A stretch of DNA of 64,000 nt, from contig NZ_JACHJR010000001.1 of assembly GCF_014203705.1 (NCBI RefSeq), positions 5,952,001-6,016,000 of the forward strand, given 5' to 3'. The first letter of the stretch is position 1, and the number at the start of each line of letters is the position of its first letter. A model generated the notes under the pieces. The model searched no databases and had not been told where the DNA came from. It saw only the letters and a program-made list of their open reading frames with translations. Below, piece by piece: positions 45,243 to 54,698 of this stretch. The position numbers and the translations under genes are program-made. The stretch comes from Kitasatospora gansuensis. GTDB lineage: Bacteria; Actinomycetota; Actinomycetes; Streptomycetales; Streptomycetaceae.

Positions 45243-45300
45243 GGGCCGAAAACCCCTGCCGGAGGATGAAGTCGCAACCTCCCGATGAAGCAGGGACACC

Positions 45301-45459
45301 ATGTACACCCTCCTCTTTCTCCTGATCTCCCTCTGCGTGCTGGCCGTACTCCGCGGCCGGCCGCGCAGGTCGCAACTGCTGCTGTGGGCGGGAACGCTGA
45401 GCCTCACCGTGCTCGCGTTCCTCCCCCACCTCGACCGCGCCTTCCACCTGAGTTTCTGA
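45301..45459 (+). CDS. DUF5993-like small membrane protein (52 aa)
   Basis: A 52-residue protein: one hydrophobic helix (MYTLLFLLISLCVLAVL), an Arg-rich loop, a second helix (LLLWAGTLSLTVLAFL) and the tail HLDRAFHLSF. The layout matches the DUF5993 type that accompanies dsbB-like genes. ATG 45301 is 14 nt upstream-linked to the dsbB-like gene (stop 45459, next start 45473), so they form an operon under the LysR element. It is too short to be found by simple gene finders. Function unknown; possibly a helper of the thiol oxidase. Confidence 0.75.
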   Translation: MYTLLFLLISLCVLAVLRGRPRRSQLLLWAGTLSLTVLAFLPHLDRAFHLSF

Positions 45460-45472
45460 GGAGAAGCAGGAC

Positions 45473-46099
45473 ATGCTCACCGTCGCCACCACCGCTCCCG
45501 CCACCGCCCGGCTCTCCCACCGCCTCGGCCTCTGGTTCGCCCACGCCTACGTCCTGGGCATGTGCGCCACCATCGGCGGCGCCTACATCTTCCAGTTCGG
45601 CCTGTGGGAGTACCCCTGCCCGATGTGCCTGCTGCAGCGGATGTTCATGCTGCTCAGCGCCGTCGGGCCGGCCATGATCATCGCCCGTTCGCGCAAGGGC
45701 GCCGTGACCACCGGGGAGTTCGCCACCGGCTGGGGCGTCGCGATCGTCTCCGCCCTGATCGGCGGCACCGTCTCCGGCGCTCAGGTGCTGATGCACATCG
45801 TGCCCCCGGACCCCGGGTACGCCGGTGCCCTGTTCGGCCTCCACCTGTACACCTGGGCCGCGATCACCTTCTTCCTGGCCGCCCTCGCCGGGGGCGTCAA
45901 CCTGGTGCTGACCGACCAGGCCCGGCCACTGGACGCCGCCACCGGCTCGCCCGCCCTGCGCCGCGCCGCCGTCGTCACCCTGGCGGTGCTCGCCTTCTTT
46001 GCCGTCAGCAACCTGGTCGCCTGCTTCTTCCTCCAGGGCTTCCACTGGCAGATGCCCGGCGACCCCACCGGCTACCGGTTCTTCACCGATCTCTTCTGA
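45473..46099 (+). CDS. DsbB-like disulfide bond formation membrane protein
   Basis: A 208-residue membrane protein of the DsbB family, which passes electrons from thiols to quinone. The first cysteine pair is present in YPCPMCLLQRM. The second external pair normally used to oxidise the DsbA partner is absent (only isolated Cys at about 31 and 185), so the mechanism must differ. ATG 45473 has GAGGAG upstream. It is second in an operon after the DUF5993-like gene and shares the control element with cydAB, whose product reoxidises quinol. A terminator follows. Confidence 0.85.
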   Translation: MLTVATTAPATARLSHRLGLWFAHAYVLGMCATIGGAYIFQFGLWEYPCPMCLLQRMFMLLSAVGPAMIIARSRKGAVTTGEFATGWGVAIVSALIGGTVSGAQVLMHIVPPDPGYAGALFGLHLYTWAAITFFLAALAGGVNLVLTDQARPLDAATGSPALRRAAVVTLAVLAFFAVSNLVACFFLQGFHWQMPGDPTGYRFFTDLF

Positions 46100-46109
46100 G
46101 CCCCCGTCA

Positions 46110-46143
46110 AGTGCGTGCCCGGCCATGGCGCCGGGCCCGCACT
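46110..46143. terminator. Bidirectional hairpin terminator
   Basis: AGTGCG/CGCACT and GCCCGGC/GCCGGGC stems split by one mismatch, 6-nt loop, between the convergent dsbB-like and TDT genes. Confidence 0.75.
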
Positions 46144-47270
46144 CAACGGCGTGCGGCCCCAACCGGCAGCAGGGTCCCGGCGGCCAGCCCCCGCAGCGTG
46201 TGGAAGGCCACCACCAGCCAGGCCGCCACCAGGAACGCGTACAGCCCGACGGCCAGCCAGACGTAGGCGTCCAGGCCGGTGTGCCGCGCCAGCCCCTCCG
46301 CGCCGGTGACGCAGGTGCCGACCGGGAAGGTGAAGGCCCACCAGGTCATCGCGAAGCCCATACCCGCCCGCAGGGCCCGTACGATCACCGCGCCCGCGAG
46401 CACGAACCAGGCCAGCGCGAAGCCCGTCACCGGCACCCCGTACAGCACCGCGAGCATCCGGAAGCCCTCGGCGTACGGGGCCGGGATCACCGCCGGGGCG
46501 ACGTCGGCGAAGTTGTTCGCCGCCGTGGTGGACTGCCCCAGCGGGCCGAGCACCAGGAACAGCGTCGGCAGCAGGGCAACCGGCAGCCGGGGACCGGCCA
46601 GCAGCCGGGCGAAGATGATCGGCAGCAGCGACAGGGTGGCCAGCAGACTCAGGCCGAACATCGTGTAGCAGCCGAGGAACAGCGCCTGCTGCCACTGACC
46701 GGTCGGCAGATGCGGGATCAGCAGCGGCCCGAGCGCGGCGGAGACCATCGGCGCGACCACCGGCAGCAGCCAGACGGGTGAGGCGCTGCCCGGTTTGAGC
46801 TGGTGCCGACTCGCCATCAGATACGGGATGAGGACGGCGGCCAGCAGCCCGACGGCGGTGCCGACGGTGAACAGCACCGCGTCCACGGCGACGGCCGCGT
46901 CCGGGCCGATCCAGTCCTTGCCGACCAGTACGGTGCCGCCGCCCACCGCCAGCAGGGCCATCGAGAGGCAGCCGTAGAACGGGGCCACCGTCGGGTCGAG
47001 CAGGTGGGCGCGGGCCTGGTCGCCGTGGCGGACCCAGTGGGCCGTCCGGGCGACGAGCAGGACCGCCAGCATCAGCGCGGACAGCGCCCAGACCAGGCGG
47101 CACGCGGTGTGCAGTCCCGGGACGTCCCGGGGGAGGGCGACGCCGGCGTTGGCCACGATGGCCGTCCCCATCACGGCGGCGTACCAGTTGGGGCCGAGCT
47201 GCCGCACCCACGAGTCCCGGGCGCCGACGGCGGGACGAACCGGAGTACGGGGCAGGGCGGGCGTCGTCAT
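46143..47270 (-). CDS. TDT-family (TehA/SLAC1-like) transporter
   Basis: A 375-residue membrane protein with about ten helices, of the tellurite-resistance/dicarboxylate transporter family (LGPNWYAAVMGTAIVANAGV, QWQQALFLGCYTMFGLSLLA, MTWWAFTFPVGTCVTGAEGL). Members move anions such as malate, chloride or sulfite, or export toxic oxyanions. Start ATG 47270 follows GGTGGACAC. A TetR regulator gene lies 54 nt upstream on the same strand and probably controls it. Confidence 0.88.
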   Translation of the reverse strand: MTTPALPRTPVRPAVGARDSWVRQLGPNWYAAVMGTAIVANAGVALPRDVPGLHTACRLVWALSALMLAVLLVARTAHWVRHGDQARAHLLDPTVAPFYGCLSMALLAVGGGTVLVGKDWIGPDAAVAVDAVLFTVGTAVGLLAAVLIPYLMASRHQLKPGSASPVWLLPVVAPMVSAALGPLLIPHLPTGQWQQALFLGCYTMFGLSLLATLSLLPIIFARLLAGPRLPVALLPTLFLVLGPLGQSTTAANNFADVAPAVIPAPYAEGFRMLAVLYGVPVTGFALAWFVLAGAVIVRALRAGMGFAMTWWAFTFPVGTCVTGAEGLARHTGLDAYVWLAVGLYAFLVAAWLVVAFHTLRGLAAGTLLPVGAARR

Positions 47271-47324
47271 GTGTCCACCGTGACCCGGGGCGGCCACTCC
47301 CACCAGCGGACTCGCGCCCAGCGG

Positions 47325-47948
47325 TCAGTCGCTGCGCCGGGCCTGAAGGTCGTTCAGGGATTCCTGGAAGCTGCGGATCAGCGCGGCGAGGCCGGTCTCG
47401 AAGGCCCGCTCGCGGAAGTCGGGCGGGGCGTTCCGCAGCGGTTCGAGCCCGGCCGGGAGCGCCTCGTCCGTCCAGGCCGTTTCGTGCGGGCGGTTGAGGT
47501 GGAGCGCGGAGCCGATCAGCAGGTACTCGATCGACTGGACCACCGAGAGCACGTGCTCCTCCGGCCAGCCGGCCTGCCGCAGCATGGCGAACGCGCAGGC
47601 GTAGCCCTGGAGGGCCGCCAGGGACCGGGTCGGCCGGGAGGCGAGCAGCGGCACCATGTTCGGGTGGCGGGCGAGGGCGGCACGGTACGAGCGGGCCCAG
47701 GCGTCCAGGGCGGCGGTCCACGGCTGGACGGTCGGGTCGAGGTCCATCTCGGCGACGATCAGGTCGCTGATCCCGGTGATGATCTCGTCGCGGCTGGCGA
47801 CGTAGTTGTAGAGCGAGGGCCCCTTGACGCCCAGTCGGGCCGCGATCCGGGTGGTCGAGAGCGCCTCGGTGCCCTCCTCGTCGACCAGGGCGAGGGCGGC
47901 CCGCATGATTCCGTCCCGGGTCAGCAGCGGCCGTGACGGCCTGCCCAT
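47325..47948 (-). CDS. TetR-family transcriptional regulator
   Basis: A 207-residue repressor with the N-terminal TetR HTH (IMRAALALVDEEGTEALSTT, RIAARLGVKGPSLYNYVASR) and an all-helical ligand domain. ATG 47948 has GAGAGG upstream. It heads an apparent operon with the TDT transporter, so the ligand may be a substrate or toxic ion of that transporter. An AT-rich spot (AAAACTACAGGCTCTAGTTTTA) at about 48027-48048, between it and the next divergent gene, could hold its operator; that is inference. Confidence 0.9.
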   Translation of the reverse strand: MGRPSRPLLTRDGIMRAALALVDEEGTEALSTTRIAARLGVKGPSLYNYVASRDEIITGISDLIVAEMDLDPTVQPWTAALDAWARSYRAALARHPNMVPLLASRPTRSLAALQGYACAFAMLRQAGWPEEHVLSVVQSIEYLLIGSALHLNRPHETAWTDEALPAGLEPLRNAPPDFRERAFETGLAALIRSFQESLNDLQARRSD

Positions 47949-48221
47949 CTGTCGGTCCTCTCGTCCACTGGTGGTTACCCCCGGGTATTGGCTCGCGCCG
48001 CGGACTAGTGTACGTTCTCGCCCAGGTAAAACTACAGGCTCTAGTTTTAGGGGCTTCCGTGGATGCGCCTGGCGTCCCTCCGGTGGCGCCGGGCCAAGGC
48101 TGCGAAGGGCAACTCGCCTTCGCGGCCCCGGCCGACGGCGGAATTCGGCCGCATCTCGCGCAGCCCCTTCGACGTGCCGTTCCTGCCATCCGCCCGCCTT
48201 ACGCCGAAGGTGACCCTCCGC

Positions 48222-49691
48222 ATGTCCAAGCGCACCCTCGCGCTGCCGGCGCTCGTCCTCTCCGTGCTGCTCTCCGTCAGCGCCTGCGATCCGACGAGCC
48301 CGACAGCCCGGCCCACCGACCACGGCGCCGCCGCCCAGGTCGTGGCTGTTCCGTCCGACGTTCCCTCCGACGGCAACCCGCCGGTGCTCCCGGCGCCCGG
48401 CGGCACCCCCTCGGTGACCCTGGTCTCCCCGGCCACCGACCGCGCGCCGTCCGCCAGGCCGGTGCCCGTCGCTCCGTCAGCTGTCACCCCGTCAGCTGCC
48501 GCCCCGTCCCCGTCCGGGACACCGGCCGTGGTGGCCGGGGCGGCCGACCTCCAGCTGACCTCGTACGACCAGCGGACCGGGACAGCCGTGCTCGCCGTCG
48601 CCAACGACCGCACGGGCGCGCCGAGTCCGTCCGCCTCGGCCGCCACCGGTGCCGTGCGGACCGGCCAGCTGATCGCCAGTCCGCCGTCGGCCGCCGTCCC
48701 GCAGGGCGCGCTGCTGGCGATCACGGCCGTCGAGCCGGCCGGGGCCGGGAAGGTGCGGGTCGAAACCCGGCCGGCCGCCATCTCCGAGCTGCTCGGCCAG
48801 ACCCGGGCGGACATCAGGTCCGCGCTGGACCCGCACCGGATCCAGGTCACCCCCAAGGTCAAGGACCTCAAGGTCTCCTACGTCCCGAAGCCCGGTGGCG
48901 GCGACGGCGCGGCCTCGGCCGAGCTGCGGCTGGACGTGAACGACTCCGTCCCGCTGCCCGGCGGATCCAAGGCCGCGCTGACCGGCTCGCTCGCCCTCGA
49001 CCCGAGCGTCGTCTTCTCCTACCAGGGTTCCCACGGCATCCTCGCTCCCGAGCAGGCCAAGGTCGGTTTCGACCTGGGCGCGCACGCCGACTGGCACCTC
49101 ACCGCGAACCTCACCGGCTCCACCGGCCCGGTCCGGATCCCGGTCGCGACGCTCACCGCCACCCCCACCGTGATGGTCGGCGTGCTGCCGGTCGTGATCA
49201 CCCTCAACCTGTCGGTCTACGCCGAGGTCAGCGCCGACGGCAGCGTCAGCGTCGACATCGGGCAGGCCGTCGACGGGAACTGGGCTATCCACGCCGAGTA
49301 CACCAAGGCGGCCGGCTGGCACAGCGTCACCGACCCGGCCGACACCACCGTCACCCCGGTCAAGGCCACCTTCACCGGCGCCGCCACCGTGCGCAGCGCC
49401 TTGGTCGCGGAGGGGTCGGTCGCCCTGTACGGCGCGCTGGGCGTGAAGGCGACCGTCAAGCCGTACCTGCGGGCCCAGGTGCAGGGCACGGTCACGATCA
49501 CCGTCGACGGCAGCGGCGTCAAGCCGGTCGTCGACGGCAGCGCCGGCCTCTACGGCGGGATCGACGTGGACGGGGCCGTGCTGGTGCGGATCGCCGTGCT
49601 CGGCACCCCGCTGTTCCAGAAGGACGTGCCGTTTCAGCTCTACCACCGCGAATGGCCGATCACGACCCTCAGCGCCACACCGACCAGCTGA
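48222..49691 (+). CDS. Secreted lipoprotein of unknown function
   Basis: A 489-residue lipoprotein: signal VLSVLLSVSAC with the lipobox Cys, a Ser/Pro/Ala-rich linker to about 125, and a beta-rich domain (about 125-489) with no recognised family. ATG 48222 gives a proper signal peptide; a longer frame back to 48063 would bury it. It is followed 36 nt later by a phosphatase gene on the same strand. Confidence 0.75.
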   Translation: MSKRTLALPALVLSVLLSVSACDPTSPTARPTDHGAAAQVVAVPSDVPSDGNPPVLPAPGGTPSVTLVSPATDRAPSARPVPVAPSAVTPSAAAPSPSGTPAVVAGAADLQLTSYDQRTGTAVLAVANDRTGAPSPSASAATGAVRTGQLIASPPSAAVPQGALLAITAVEPAGAGKVRVETRPAAISELLGQTRADIRSALDPHRIQVTPKVKDLKVSYVPKPGGGDGAASAELRLDVNDSVPLPGGSKAALTGSLALDPSVVFSYQGSHGILAPEQAKVGFDLGAHADWHLTANLTGSTGPVRIPVATLTATPTVMVGVLPVVITLNLSVYAEVSADGSVSVDIGQAVDGNWAIHAEYTKAAGWHSVTDPADTTVTPVKATFTGAATVRSALVAEGSVALYGALGVKATVKPYLRAQVQGTVTITVDGSGVKPVVDGSAGLYGGIDVDGAVLVRIAVLGTPLFQKDVPFQLYHREWPITTLSATPTS

Positions 49692-49727
49692 CTGACCATC
49701 CCTCAAGTCGAAAGCGGAGTCCCAGAC

Positions 49728-50336
49728 ATGACCATCAAGGCAAAGCTCGTCGCCACCGCGACCCTGACCGCCGCGATCACCGCCGGTCTCGCCACCACCC
49801 CCGCCGTCGCCGCAGCCCCCGCCGCCCCGGCGGCGAGCAGCGGCAGCACCGTGACCGAGCAGCAGTGGCTCGCCGACGTCACCGCCGCGATCGCGCCCGC
49901 CCGCGCCTACATCGAGCAGCGCACGGCCGAGCCGACGGACGAGACCCCCGCGATCGTCTTCGACATCGACAACACCACCCTCGCGACGCACTTCCACCCG
50001 TTCACCATGCCGGGCATCGCGCCGGTCGTGGAGCTGGCGCGGTACGCCCACTCGCGCGGGGTCGCGGTCATCTTCGTCACCGCGCGGGTGGACTTCATCG
50101 AACCGGTCACCCGGTACAGCCTGGAGAAGGCGGGCTACACCGTGGACCAGCTGCACGGGCGTGACCTGTGCGATCTCTTCAAGTCGGTGCAGCAGTACAA
50201 GACGGACGAGCGGATCGAGATCGAGAACGAGGGCTACACGATCATCGGCAGCGTCGGCAACAACTGGACGGACCTGAACGGCGGCCACGCCGAGCGGACC
50301 TTCAAGCTGCCGGACTACAACGGCCTGCTCTCCTGA
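49728..50336 (+). CDS. Secreted HAD acid phosphatase (class B-like)
   Basis: A 202-residue exported HAD-family phosphatase. The signal peptide is about 1-29. The catalytic motif VFDIDNTTL (DxDxT) is at about 82-90, the motif II Thr in VIFVTARV, and the motif III/IV Lys and Asp in KTDERIEIE and VGNNWTDL. It should release phosphate from organic esters outside the cell. ATG 49728 follows the lipoprotein gene. A strong hairpin ends the unit. No PHO box was identified. Confidence 0.88.
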   Translation: MTIKAKLVATATLTAAITAGLATTPAVAAAPAAPAASSGSTVTEQQWLADVTAAIAPARAYIEQRTAEPTDETPAIVFDIDNTTLATHFHPFTMPGIAPVVELARYAHSRGVAVIFVTARVDFIEPVTRYSLEKAGYTVDQLHGRDLCDLFKSVQQYKTDERIEIENEGYTIIGSVGNNWTDLNGGHAERTFKLPDYNGLLS

Positions 50337-50343
50337 CGCGAAG

Positions 50344-50372
50344 GGCTGCTGCCGGACGTTCCGGCAGCAGCC
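50344..50372. terminator. Bidirectional hairpin terminator
   Basis: A perfect 12-bp stem (GGCTGCTGCCGG with CCGGCAGCAGCC), 5-nt loop, between the convergent HAD phosphatase and DUF2334 genes. Confidence 0.85.
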
Positions 50373-50388
50373 TGTCCGCGTCGGTCGG

Positions 50389-52236
50389 TCAGGGAGCGAG
50401 CGCCGAGGCGGGGGAGACGAAGGTGTAGCCGAGGGCCTTGATGCCGTTGACGGTCTGCTGCAGTGCGCTCAGGCCGTACGAGGGGTGGTAGAAGAAGCTG
50501 GCGAAGCCGTCCCGGACCGCCAGGTTCAGCTGGGCCTCGTGGATCATGTCCGCGGGCAGTCGTGGCGGGTTGTTGTTGGACACCACCGGCTCGTAGTTGC
50601 CGAGGTTCTCCGGCAGCACGGTCATCCCGTAGACGTCACGCACGGGGTACGGGAAGAACTGACCGATCATCAGGCCGTAGTCGACCGGGCCGCCGGCGAG
50701 CTGTCCGCCGAAGTACAGCGAGCGCTCGTAGCGGGTGCCGAAGTTCTGGCCCACCACGGTGTAGTCGGTGGCCGAGCCCGCGTAGTGCGGGAACTCGAAG
50801 ATCGACGGCGGGGTGAGACCGGCGGCCGTGAACTCGTTGAGACCGGCCGTGATCCGGCCCTGCGCCCAGGCAGCCGAGTCCTCCGCGACCGGCCCCTGGT
50901 GGATGACCCAGTCGGTGTTCTGGCAGGGAGCCTCGAACTGGTACGGCGGGGTCTGCGTGGTGGAGCACTGCGATCGGTAGAACTCGAAGTCGTCGCCGCT
51001 GACCCCGTCGTACGGGTTGGCGACGCCGGTGTACTGGTGCGTGTAGCCGTGCATGATCATCGTGCCGCCGTCGGCGATCAGCGACTTGAGCGCGTTGACC
51101 AGTTGGGGCGCCTGCGCGAGCGTGATCGTCTGCGGGGTGCCGCCGTTGTACGTGCCGTTGGGATCGGTGTACACGGGGATCACGCCGAAGCTGAACGGGA
51201 CGTTCTGGCTCTTCAGCCAGTGGCCGATGTTGATCAGCTGGTTCGGGTTGTCGGCCGGGCTGACGTCCTCCAGGCGGACCATCGCGCGGTGCCGGTCCGG
51301 CGCCGCCGGGGCGAGGGCGTCGAAGAGCAGGTCGCTGAGGATCATCACCCGGTCGGTCTCGCTCACGTACGAGAACGGGATGTCGCCGATGTACGTCAGG
51401 TTGTTCGAACGGACCGCCCAGGGCACGGAGACCCCGGTGCTGTCGGTGGCCGAGGCGAGCACGGTGACCTTGGACGGGTCGGTGATGTAGTCGCCCAGCA
51501 CCCCACCCCCGTTGAGGCTGTTGCGGGTCAGGTTCTGGCCCTTGTACGCGACCGAGGTGATGGAGTTGAAGTTGAACCAGGAGTTGGTCGGGTCCCAGCC
51601 GTAGGCGGCCGAGAACTGCGCCGGGCCGGTCTGGTTGGCGAGGTTCCAGATGTTGTCGTACAGCCAGATCACCGGATGCGTGGTGGTCGTCACGTCGCTG
51701 TAGAACGAGTTCGGGATCGCGTCGGGGATCGAGCCGCCGTAGTAGGTGGAACCGAAGTAGACGGTCGAGGTGAAGTCGTTGACCTGCCCGGCCTGGTACG
51801 AGGACACCGGCTGGGTCGTCACCTGGCCGAAGTGGCCGGCGAGGTTGGCGGTGACCATCGCGTACAGCTCGCCCAGATACCCGTACGGGCCGGCGTTGTC
51901 GTACAGCACCAGCGTGGTCGGGTCGGTCGCCGCTGACACCGCGTCAGGGACCGCGGTGGCGGACATCGACCGTACGGCCGTCGAGGCGGCCTTCGGCAGC
52001 TTCTTCTGCGGGTCCTTCTTGCGCTCCTTCTCGGCCGCCTTCTGCTTGGCGCCGAGCTTGGCGTCGATGTCGCCCGCGTGCCGCTGCTTGACGACCTCGC
52101 TGTGAGCGGTCTTGTCCGGGGGCGATTTCGCGGACGTGGCCGCGGGAGCGGACAGCCCCACGGCGAAGGCCAGGACGAGCGCTGCCACGGATCTCGACGG
52201 GCGGCCCCGCCGCCAGATTTTCGAAGGGAAAGGCAT
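50389..52236 (-). CDS. Secreted DUF2334 (polysaccharide-deacetylase-like) protein
   Basis: A 615-residue exported protein. The signal peptide is about 10-33, then a Lys/Glu-rich coiled segment (QKAAEKERKKDPQKKLPKAA). Residues about 330-615 match DUF2334: MVRLEDVSPADNPNQL, FGVIPVYTD, IMHGYTHQYTG and FEFPHYAGS, with Asp and His residues placed as in NodB-type metal-dependent deacetylases. Likely acts on extracellular polysaccharide. ATG 52236 follows GAGGGG. It is transcribed alone; the 345 bp upstream hold its promoter but no clear operator. Confidence 0.85.
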   Translation of the reverse strand: MPFPSKIWRRGRPSRSVAALVLAFAVGLSAPAATSAKSPPDKTAHSEVVKQRHAGDIDAKLGAKQKAAEKERKKDPQKKLPKAASTAVRSMSATAVPDAVSAATDPTTLVLYDNAGPYGYLGELYAMVTANLAGHFGQVTTQPVSSYQAGQVNDFTSTVYFGSTYYGGSIPDAIPNSFYSDVTTTTHPVIWLYDNIWNLANQTGPAQFSAAYGWDPTNSWFNFNSITSVAYKGQNLTRNSLNGGGVLGDYITDPSKVTVLASATDSTGVSVPWAVRSNNLTYIGDIPFSYVSETDRVMILSDLLFDALAPAAPDRHRAMVRLEDVSPADNPNQLINIGHWLKSQNVPFSFGVIPVYTDPNGTYNGGTPQTITLAQAPQLVNALKSLIADGGTMIMHGYTHQYTGVANPYDGVSGDDFEFYRSQCSTTQTPPYQFEAPCQNTDWVIHQGPVAEDSAAWAQGRITAGLNEFTAAGLTPPSIFEFPHYAGSATDYTVVGQNFGTRYERSLYFGGQLAGGPVDYGLMIGQFFPYPVRDVYGMTVLPENLGNYEPVVSNNNPPRLPADMIHEAQLNLAVRDGFASFFYHPSYGLSALQQTVNGIKALGYTFVSPASALAP

Positions 52237-52581
52237 GACGGCCCCTCGTGCGAACAACGGATTCACGACACGGATGCAAGATGTGCGGGAGAAAGCGCCC
52301 GACAGCACGGTCCTTCAGGCGAATCCCCGCCCGTTATCCCCACCCCTGGTCCCTGCGCCCACCCGTGGACCGGGCCTCTGCGGTCTCCGAGGTCTCACAC
52401 ACTCGGGCGCAGCGTCAACGCTGCCATGTGACCGCACAACACAGGCCTATTTACGAAGGTCCCACCAAGCACGGCGGGATGTCAATCGCTGCCCCGCGCG
52501 CCGGGCGCGGGCAACCGGTGGTTCCGGCTGCCCGCGCCCGGGGTCGTGCTGTTCTCGGTGTCAACCCGACTGCAGAGGGCG
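52237..52581. other. Intergenic region with GH27 terminator (345 bp)
   Basis: Between two minus-strand genes. It holds the promoter side of the DUF2334 gene and, at 52501-52541, the terminator of the GH27 gene. No other gene or RNA seen. Confidence 0.5.
52501..52541 (-). terminator. Hairpin terminator of the GH27 gene
   Basis: A perfect 13-bp stem (CCGGGCGCGGGCA with TGCCCGCGCCCGG) with a smaller CCGG/CCGG hairpin in its loop, about 40 nt after the stop codon. Confidence 0.8.
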
Positions 52582-54579
52582 TCAGTTGAGCGTCCACCGC
52601 TGGTTGTTCTGGCCGTTGCAGCTCCACAGGATCATCCTGGTGCCGTTGGCGACCGCACCGCCCTCGGCGTCGAGGCACAGGCCCGAGGCGTTGTTGGTGA
52701 TGCTGCCGTTGGAGTTGACGGTCCACTTCTGGTTTGTGGCGTTGCCGCAGTCCCACAGGACGACCTTGGTGCCGTTCGCCGTGCCGCCTCCCGAGGCGTC
52801 CAGACACTTGGTGCCGTACACGACGAGCTCGTTGCGCGAGGTCTGGGTGAAGGTCTCGTTCCGGCCACCGGAGCAGTCCCACAGGACGGCCTGGCTGCCG
52901 TTGGCGACGGTGTTCATCGCGAAGTCGACGCAGCGGTTGGCAGTGGCGGTGACGAGGGCGACACCGTTGGTGCCGGGGATGCTCTGGACGCGGACGGCGT
53001 CGACGTCGGGCGCGGTGCTGCCCGGGACGGCGGCGAAGCGGACGGTGTTCGTGCCCTTGGCCAGGTGGGCCAGGATCGACACGGTCCGGTAGGTGGTGGC
53101 GGAGCCGGTGGGCGGGAAGGCCAGCTGGTACGCGTACTGGCCGTTGACCTGGACGGTGGCCTTGCGGACGGTGCTTCCGCCGTTGGCGTAGGTGACGTCC
53201 ACCAGCTTGGTGCCCGCCGCACCCGCGGTGACGCCGGTGAAGGTGGGCGTGGCGGCGGCCGTGGTGTCCTCGTACGTGTCGCCGGCCGCCTCGGTGCCGG
53301 ACACGGTCAGCAGCACCGCGTCGTTCGCCGGGACGGAGGTGGTGTAGCCGGTGCCGGACGATCCGACATCGGCCCGCGACCAGACGTTGCGCACCGAGGC
53401 GGAAGCGGTGGTCAGGCCGAGGTCGGCCCAGCGGACGGTCATCTGGGCGGCGGATCCCGTGCGGTTGAGCAGCAGGACGGCACGCTTGCCCGTACCGGCG
53501 AGCACCTTGGAGTACACCTGCAGGTTCCTGGTGTCCTCGGCGACCTTGACGCCCTGCAGCCCGCGCCGGTCCTGGTCGATGGCGAGGACCTCGGGCTGGG
53601 TGAGGATGTCGCGGGTGGTGCTGCTCATGGTGGCCAGGTTGTTGCCGGCCAGCAGCGGGGCCCCGGAGATCGCCCACAGGCTCATGTGCAGCCGGTTCTG
53701 GGCCGCGTTCAGGCCGTTCATCCCGACCATCAGCATGTCGAGGTCGTTGGTGTAGCCGGTGTGCTGCGCCGCCGGGTGGATGCCCTGGTCGAAGTTGGTG
53801 AGCATCTTCGTGGTGTCCGCGGTCTGGCCGTAGAAGATGATGTCGTTGCTGGTCCGCCACAGGTCACCGGTACCAGGTGCCCAGTTCCAGGTCAGGCCGG
53901 TTCCCCACTCGCAGACCGACAGGACGAGCCGGCGGCCGGTGACGGCGCTCGCGGCTTCGTGGGCGGCGGCGATCGCCTTGTACGTCGCCTCCTGGTTCAG
54001 CTTCTCCTCGCGACCGCCACAGAAGTCGATCTTGACGTAGTCGAAGCCCCAGCGCTGGAAGCTCTCCAGGTCCTGCTGATAGTGGCCCTCCATACCGGAG
54101 TTGGGGGTGGCGGGCCGGGTGGTCGGGTAGTAGAAGCCGCAGCCCTGCTTGCCCGCGTCGGTGTAGATACCGGCCTTGAGACCCCTGCCGTGCAGGTAGT
54201 CGGCGACGGCCTTCATGCCGCCCGGCCACAGGCTCTCGTTGACGGCGATGTTGCCGTTGGCGTCGCGCGCGCCCTGCCACCAGCCGTCGTCGAGGTTGAT
54301 GTGGTCGTACCCGGCGGCGGCCATGCCGGAGGAGACCAGGGCGTCGGCCTGCTGCTTGATGACGTTGAAGTCGATGCTGCTGGCGAAGGTGTTCCAGGAC
54401 GCCCAGCCGAGCGGTGGCGGAGTGACGCCGATCTGGGTGGTGCTGACGGCAGCCGGCTCGGCGTTCAGGGGTACCGTCGGCGGTCGGCCGCCGGTGGCGG
54501 CCAGCCCGGCCAGGGCGAGTACCAGGGTGAGGACCGGGGCGGCGATCAGATGGATCCAGCTCGGTCGGGTGTGCGGCAT
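52582..54579 (-). CDS. Secreted GH27 alpha-galactosidase with carbohydrate-binding modules
   Basis: A 665-residue exported enzyme that should remove alpha-linked galactose from galactomannan or melibiose-type sugars. A signal/anchor (about 10-26) is followed by a GH27 TIM barrel: PPLGWASWNTF, HINLDDGWWQ, DYVKIDFCGG (nucleophile Asp, about 185) and TNDLDMLMVG (acid/base Asp, about 284). Then come a CBM35-like domain (about 420-530; ANGGSTVRKATVQVNGQYAY) and a ricin-type CBM13 (about 540-665; KCLDASGGGTANGT). ATG 54579 has GGAGAG upstream. Lies between the DUF2334 gene and a xylanase on the same strand. Confidence 0.93.
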   Translation of the reverse strand: MPHTRPSWIHLIAAPVLTLVLALAGLAATGGRPPTVPLNAEPAAVSTTQIGVTPPPLGWASWNTFASSIDFNVIKQQADALVSSGMAAAGYDHINLDDGWWQGARDANGNIAVNESLWPGGMKAVADYLHGRGLKAGIYTDAGKQGCGFYYPTTRPATPNSGMEGHYQQDLESFQRWGFDYVKIDFCGGREEKLNQEATYKAIAAAHEAASAVTGRRLVLSVCEWGTGLTWNWAPGTGDLWRTSNDIIFYGQTADTTKMLTNFDQGIHPAAQHTGYTNDLDMLMVGMNGLNAAQNRLHMSLWAISGAPLLAGNNLATMSSTTRDILTQPEVLAIDQDRRGLQGVKVAEDTRNLQVYSKVLAGTGKRAVLLLNRTGSAAQMTVRWADLGLTTASASVRNVWSRADVGSSGTGYTTSVPANDAVLLTVSGTEAAGDTYEDTTAAATPTFTGVTAGAAGTKLVDVTYANGGSTVRKATVQVNGQYAYQLAFPPTGSATTYRTVSILAHLAKGTNTVRFAAVPGSTAPDVDAVRVQSIPGTNGVALVTATANRCVDFAMNTVANGSQAVLWDCSGGRNETFTQTSRNELVVYGTKCLDASGGGTANGTKVVLWDCGNATNQKWTVNSNGSITNNASGLCLDAEGGAVANGTRMILWSCNGQNNQRWTLN

Positions 54580-54648
54580 GCGACTCTCCGGGACGAATGA
54601 AACGCTTCTCAGCGAACGGAATCGCTGACTGTCAACGCGCACATGACG

Positions 54649-54684
54649 GGCGAGCGGGCGGGTCCGACGACCCGCCCGCTCGCC
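54649..54684 (-). terminator. Hairpin terminator of the xylanase gene
   Basis: A perfect 16-bp stem (GGCGAGCGGGCGGGTC with GACCCGCCCGCTCGCC), 4-nt loop, about 15 nt after the xylanase stop codon. Confidence 0.9.
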
Positions 54685-54698
54685 TGCGCCACGTACGG

